Source: Fusobacterium sp. (lineage in GTDB: Bacteria > Fusobacteriota > Fusobacteriia > Fusobacteriales > Fusobacteriaceae). Taken from it: a stretch of 8,529 nt of DNA. The stretch spans positions 1 to 8,529 of the forward strand of contig JAHHTB010000076.1 in the NCBI GenBank assembly GCA_020024855.1, written 5' to 3'. The notes below the pieces were generated by a model that saw only the letters and a program-made list of their open reading frames with translations, searched no databases and had not been told where the DNA came from. A program made the translations under genes and the position numbers. Positions 6,060 through 8,529 of the stretch are shown here, piece after piece (position 1 is the stretch's first letter; each line of letters starts with the position of its first letter).

Positions 6060-7064
6060 ATGAAAAAAATAAAATATATAGTTCTTATGCTTTTAATGTT
6101 AGTTGTAGTTGGTTGTGGAGGAGCAAAAGAGGAGAAAACTGAGAAAAAACTAGAAACAGTTGATGTAGTTTTTGACTGGTATCCAAATGCAATCCATAGT
6201 TTTATCTATAATGCTATTGAAAAAGGGTATTTTGAAGAGGAAGGAATAAAAGTAAATATTCATTTCCCATCTAATGCATCTGACCCAATGGCACTTCCAG
6301 CAGCAAAAAAAGCTGATATAGGAATTTATTATTTACACCATCTTGTAATGGCAAGAGCAAATGAAAATATTCCTATAACTTCAATAGGAGCTATAACTCA
6401 AAAACCTCTTAATGTTATTATTGCACTTAAAGAAAATAATATTACTAGAGCAAGAGATTTAGAAAATAAAGTAATAGGATATTCAGGTGGACCACTTTCA
6501 GAAGAGGCTCTTAAGGCTATGGTTGAATTTGATGGTGGAGATCCTAATAAAGTTAAAGTAATGGACGTTGGTTTTGAACTTCTTACATCAATGATAACTA
6601 AACAAGTTGATGCTACAATAGGTGGACTTGTTAACCATGAAGTTCCAGTTATGGTTGAAAAAGGACTTCCAGTAGACTATTTTTATTGTACAGAATATGG
6701 AATGCCTAACTATTATGAAGAACTTTTTGTTGCTAATGATGAGTTAATTAAAGAAAGAAAAGATGTATATATTAGATTCTTAAAAGCTTGTAATAAAGGA
6801 TTTAAAGATATGCTAAATAATCCAGAGGAATCTTTAGATCTTCTTCTTGCAAAACAAGAGGCTGACCAATTCCCATTAAGTAAAAATGTTGAAAAACAAA
6901 GTATGGATATTCTTCTTCCTATTATGAAAGAAGAGGGAATTCCATTCTTACATCAAGATGCAAAAATTTGGCAGGAAAATATTGATTGGCTATATGAACA
7001 CAAAATTATAGAGAAAAAAGTACCTGCTGAAGAGATGTTTATAAATTTGTATGAAGAGAATTAA
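6060..7064 (+). CDS. thiY: ThiY-like substrate-binding lipoprotein, copy 2 (tandem paralogue)
   Basis: Second NMT1/THI5-type receptor, 334 residues, 28 bases after copy 1. Signal MKKIKYIVLMLLMLVVVGC with lipobox VVGC (Cys19). The mature domain begins ETVDVVFDWYPNAIHSF and keeps YYLHHLV, GYSGGPL, TKQVDATIGGL and NHEVPVM. About 94 of 307 aligned mature positions differ from copy 1 by hand count, with no long gaps. Differences concentrate in the last third (for example around 222-230, PVDYFYCTEYG against EVNYFFPSEYG in copy 1) and in the C-terminal lobe. Ribosome site GGAGG 6043-6047 precedes the ATG. There is only one thiX and one thiZ, so both receptors probably share one transporter. It is the last gene of the operon, followed by a terminator. 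Whether it binds a different pyrimidine is unknown. Confidence 0.88.
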   Translation: MKKIKYIVLMLLMLVVVGCGGAKEEKTEKKLETVDVVFDWYPNAIHSFIYNAIEKGYFEEEGIKVNIHFPSNASDPMALPAAKKADIGIYYLHHLVMARANENIPITSIGAITQKPLNVIIALKENNITRARDLENKVIGYSGGPLSEEALKAMVEFDGGDPNKVKVMDVGFELLTSMITKQVDATIGGLVNHEVPVMVEKGLPVDYFYCTEYGMPNYYEELFVANDELIKERKDVYIRFLKACNKGFKDMLNNPEESLDLLLAKQEADQFPLSKNVEKQSMDILLPIMKEEGIPFLHQDAKIWQENIDWLYEHKIIEKKVPAEEMFINLYEEN

Positions 7065-7137
7065 AATTTAAAAACACTACTTTAATTCAAAGTTTTAAAA
7101 TTTATAATCTTATAATAAAATTTAATAGAAAAAATGT

Positions 7138-7180
7138 AACAGGAAATAGACTTTAAATAGTTTTATTTCCTGTTTTTTTT
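7138..7180 (+). terminator. Intrinsic terminator of the tenA-thiZXYY operon
   Basis: Stem AACAGGAAATA (7138-7148) pairs perfectly with TATTTCCTGTT (7164-7174), 11 pairs, 15-base loop, then a run of T to 7180. It lies 73 bases after the second thiY stop. The 7065-7137 stretch before it holds only AT-rich sequence. Confidence 0.9.
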
Positions 7181-7275
7181 ATTTTAATTTTATTTCAAAA
7201 AAGGCTTTTATTAGTTGAATTCAAATTATAAACTTATATATAGTTAGAAAAAATCATATTATTTTAATTTTATTT
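7179..7275. repeat. 17-base direct repeat in the 7065-7365 spacer
   Basis: TTATTTTAATTTTATTT occurs at 7179-7195 and again at 7259-7275, exactly 80 bases apart. The unit is only A and T, so it may be chance. Apart from the terminator, this repeat and the promoter below, I see no gene or RNA in this roughly 300-base spacer. Confidence 0.35.
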
Positions 7276-7287
7276 ACAAAAATTATA

Positions 7288-7315
7288 TTGATTTTTTCTA
7301 AAATTATGATACATT
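7288..7315 (+). promoter_or_regulatory. Probable promoter of the nucleotide-sugar dehydratase gene
   Basis: TTGATT (7288-7293), 16-base spacer, TACATT (7310-7315), with TG at 7307-7308 as an extended -10. It would start near 7322 and give a leader of about 45 bases. TATATA at 7315-7320 is an alternative -10 with poor spacing. A new promoter is expected here because a terminator precedes it. Confidence 0.48.
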
Positions 7316-7365
7316 ATATAGAAGAATATTTATATTTTTTCAATGAATAATTTAAGGGTGAGAGC

Positions 7366-8529
7366 ATGAACAAATTAACATTTATTTATACAATATTACT
7401 TTTTGTTGTTTATCAGTTAATGTTTAAGGTTACAGGTTTTAGTGTTAACACTGCTGTATATGGACTATTTGCTGTTCTAATGTTTTTATACTATTCTACA
7501 GACAATCTTCAATTTGAAAGAAAATCAAAAAATAATCCAATTTTTATAAATATTATAATTTTTATGATATTTGTATTTTTCTATAAAAATATATCAATTT
7601 TTACAGTATTTTTAGTTTTTTCTGTATATCAAATGCTTCTATACAGAGTACTAAAAAAGATTTCATATGGTAAAGAAAATAGATATACACAAAATATAGT
7701 AAACAAAAGAAATAGCATAAAATTTATAATAGATTCTTTAAGTGTAACATTAGGAATAACAGTAGCCTTTATGCTTAAATTTCCTTTTGAGTGGTATGAA
7801 AAATTAAAAATAGAATATATTATCACATACCTTGGAATTTTTCTTGTTGGTTATGTGTATAAGAATATGAGTGAGAAAAGCTGGAGCTATACAAATATAC
7901 TTGATGTCTTAAATATTTTAATATTAAACACAGTAACTGCAGTTATTTTCACTATTTTTATGTATATAAATGAAAGTAATAGATTTCCAATAACAACTCT
8001 TTTAATGTCATTAATACTATCAGTATCATTACAACTTTTAGGAAGATATGTTTTTAGATTAAAAAGATATTATAGAGTACCACATAGAAATTTAAAAAAT
8101 ATAAAGCGAACACTTATCTATGGAGCAGGAGAAGCTGGTGCAATTCTTGCGAGAGAATCTATGACAAATCCAATGTTTCCATATGAGTTAGTTGGATTTA
8201 TTGATGATGATGAAAAGAAAGTAGGAACAGAGATATATAATACAAAAGTTCTTGGAAATAAAGATAGTTTAGAAATGGTAATAAAGAACGAGAAAATAGA
8301 AGAAGTATTACTTGCTCTTCCATCTATTCATAGTCCTGATATTAGAAAGATAGTTGAAAGAATACAAAAACTAGATGGTGTTAGTATAAAAACAGTTCCA
8401 TCAATATCTGAAATTTTAGATAACAAATCTCTTGCATCACAAATTAGAGATGTAAGAATAGAAGATCTTTTAGGAAGGGATGAAATTGTAATTAATGATG
8501 GAAGTATAAGAGGACTTATTGAAGGAAAA
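7366..8529 (+). CDS. Membrane-anchored nucleotide-sugar 4,6-dehydratase, CapD/WbpM/PglF type (N-terminal 388 codons; truncated by window)
   Basis: Family enzymes make UDP-4-keto-6-deoxy-GlcNAc-type sugars for capsule, O-antigen or protein glycans at the inner membrane. The visible part has about eight hydrophobic segments (near 5-22, 28-43, 59-75, 77-95, 118-138, 151-167, 183-201, 209-227). A Rossmann-like CoA_binding_3 domain follows, starting TLIYGAGEAGAILARE at 249-264, then VGFIDDD 276-282 and VLLALPS 314-320. The linker IRDVRIEDLLGRDEI at 360-374 is the hallmark that normally leads into the catalytic SDR domain. The window ends at LIEGK, just before the expected second nucleotide-binding glycine motif, so catalytic residues are not seen. 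Start: ATG 7366 after AAGGGTGAG (7354-7362); ATG at 7633 (residue 90) would cut through a hydrophobic helix. Residues 1-112 are extra compared with usual family members. Exact sugar product cannot be told. Confidence 0.88.
   Translation, partial: MNKLTFIYTILLFVVYQLMFKVTGFSVNTAVYGLFAVLMFLYYSTDNLQFERKSKNNPIFINIIIFMIFVFFYKNISIFTVFLVFSVYQMLLYRVLKKISYGKENRYTQNIVNKRNSIKFIIDSLSVTLGITVAFMLKFPFEWYEKLKIEYIITYLGIFLVGYVYKNMSEKSWSYTNILDVLNILILNTVTAVIFTIFMYINESNRFPITTLLMSLILSVSLQLLGRYVFRLKRYYRVPHRNLKNIKRTLIYGAGEAGAILARESMTNPMFPYELVGFIDDDEKKVGTEIYNTKVLGNKDSLEMVIKNEKIEEVLLALPSIHSPDIRKIVERIQKLDGVSIKTVPSISEILDNKSLASQIRDVRIEDLLGRDEIVINDGSIRGLIEGK

Noticed and set aside
5012..7064. Possibility that the two NMT1/THI5 proteins are Thi5-type HMP-phosphate synthases
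   Set aside because: Both have lipoprotein signals and sit behind an ABC permease and ATPase, and neither has the CCCFC-type motif of Thi5 enzymes. Binding proteins fit better.
7065..7365. Search for a small RNA, tRNA or small gene in the spacer
   Set aside because: Only the operon terminator, A/T-only repeats and a promoter candidate were found; no clover-leaf, no ribosome site with an open frame other than the one at 7366.
7629..7826. Minus-strand 65-codon hydrophobic frame
   Set aside because: Antisense to membrane helices of the dehydratase gene and inside its continuous reading frame.

Overview
The window is very AT-rich, with AT-biased codons (AGA, ATA, GGA and TTA/CTT preferred), strong AGGAGG-type ribosome sites and tightly packed operons. 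Together with a TPP-riboswitch-controlled tenA/thiXYZ cluster and an SbcCD pair, this fits a low-GC anaerobe. Fusobacterium is the best guess and a clostridium-like Firmicute the main alternative. That assignment rests on composition and gene style, not on a marker gene.

Left part, minus strand (1-2507): sbcD and the first 425 codons of sbcC form an operon with a TAATG stop/start overlap. The pair encodes the SbcCD (Mre11/Rad50-type) DNA-end nuclease. Its promoter, with an extended -10, lies near 2540-2569.

Middle, plus strand (2570-7180): a thiamin-pyrimidine uptake and salvage operon. A promoter (2576-2604) reads into a TPP riboswitch (2629-2703), then a mutually exclusive antiterminator (2695-2731) and intrinsic terminator (2723-2752). 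The wiring can be read by eye: the 3' strand of riboswitch helix P1 pairs either with the P1 5' strand (TPP bound, terminator free, OFF) or with the 5' arm of the terminator (no TPP, ON). Past the terminator lie two more perfect inverted repeats and a possible second promoter (2796-2823) that would bypass the switch. The genes follow in order: tenA, thiZ (ATPase), thiX (permease), and two tandem, diverged thiY-like lipoproteins of the NMT1/THI5 type. A strong terminator closes the operon (7138-7180). The expected logic is that one of two surface receptors captures a methylaminopyrimidine (thiamin breakdown product or HMP-like), ThiX/ThiZ import it, and TenA converts aminopyrimidine to HMP for thiamin synthesis.

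Right part, plus strand (7181-8529): a spacer with a probable promoter, then the first 388 codons of a membrane-anchored nucleotide-sugar dehydratase of the CapD/WbpM/PglF class. It breaks off at the window edge just before the expected catalytic SDR domain. It carries about 110 extra hydrophobic residues in front of the usual membrane domain.

Nothing here is clearly a new system. The most notable points are the duplicated substrate receptor in a single ABC operon, the cluster of palindromes around the riboswitch promoter(s), and the N-terminally extended dehydratase. No tRNA, rRNA, CRISPR array, insertion sequence or phage gene was seen.
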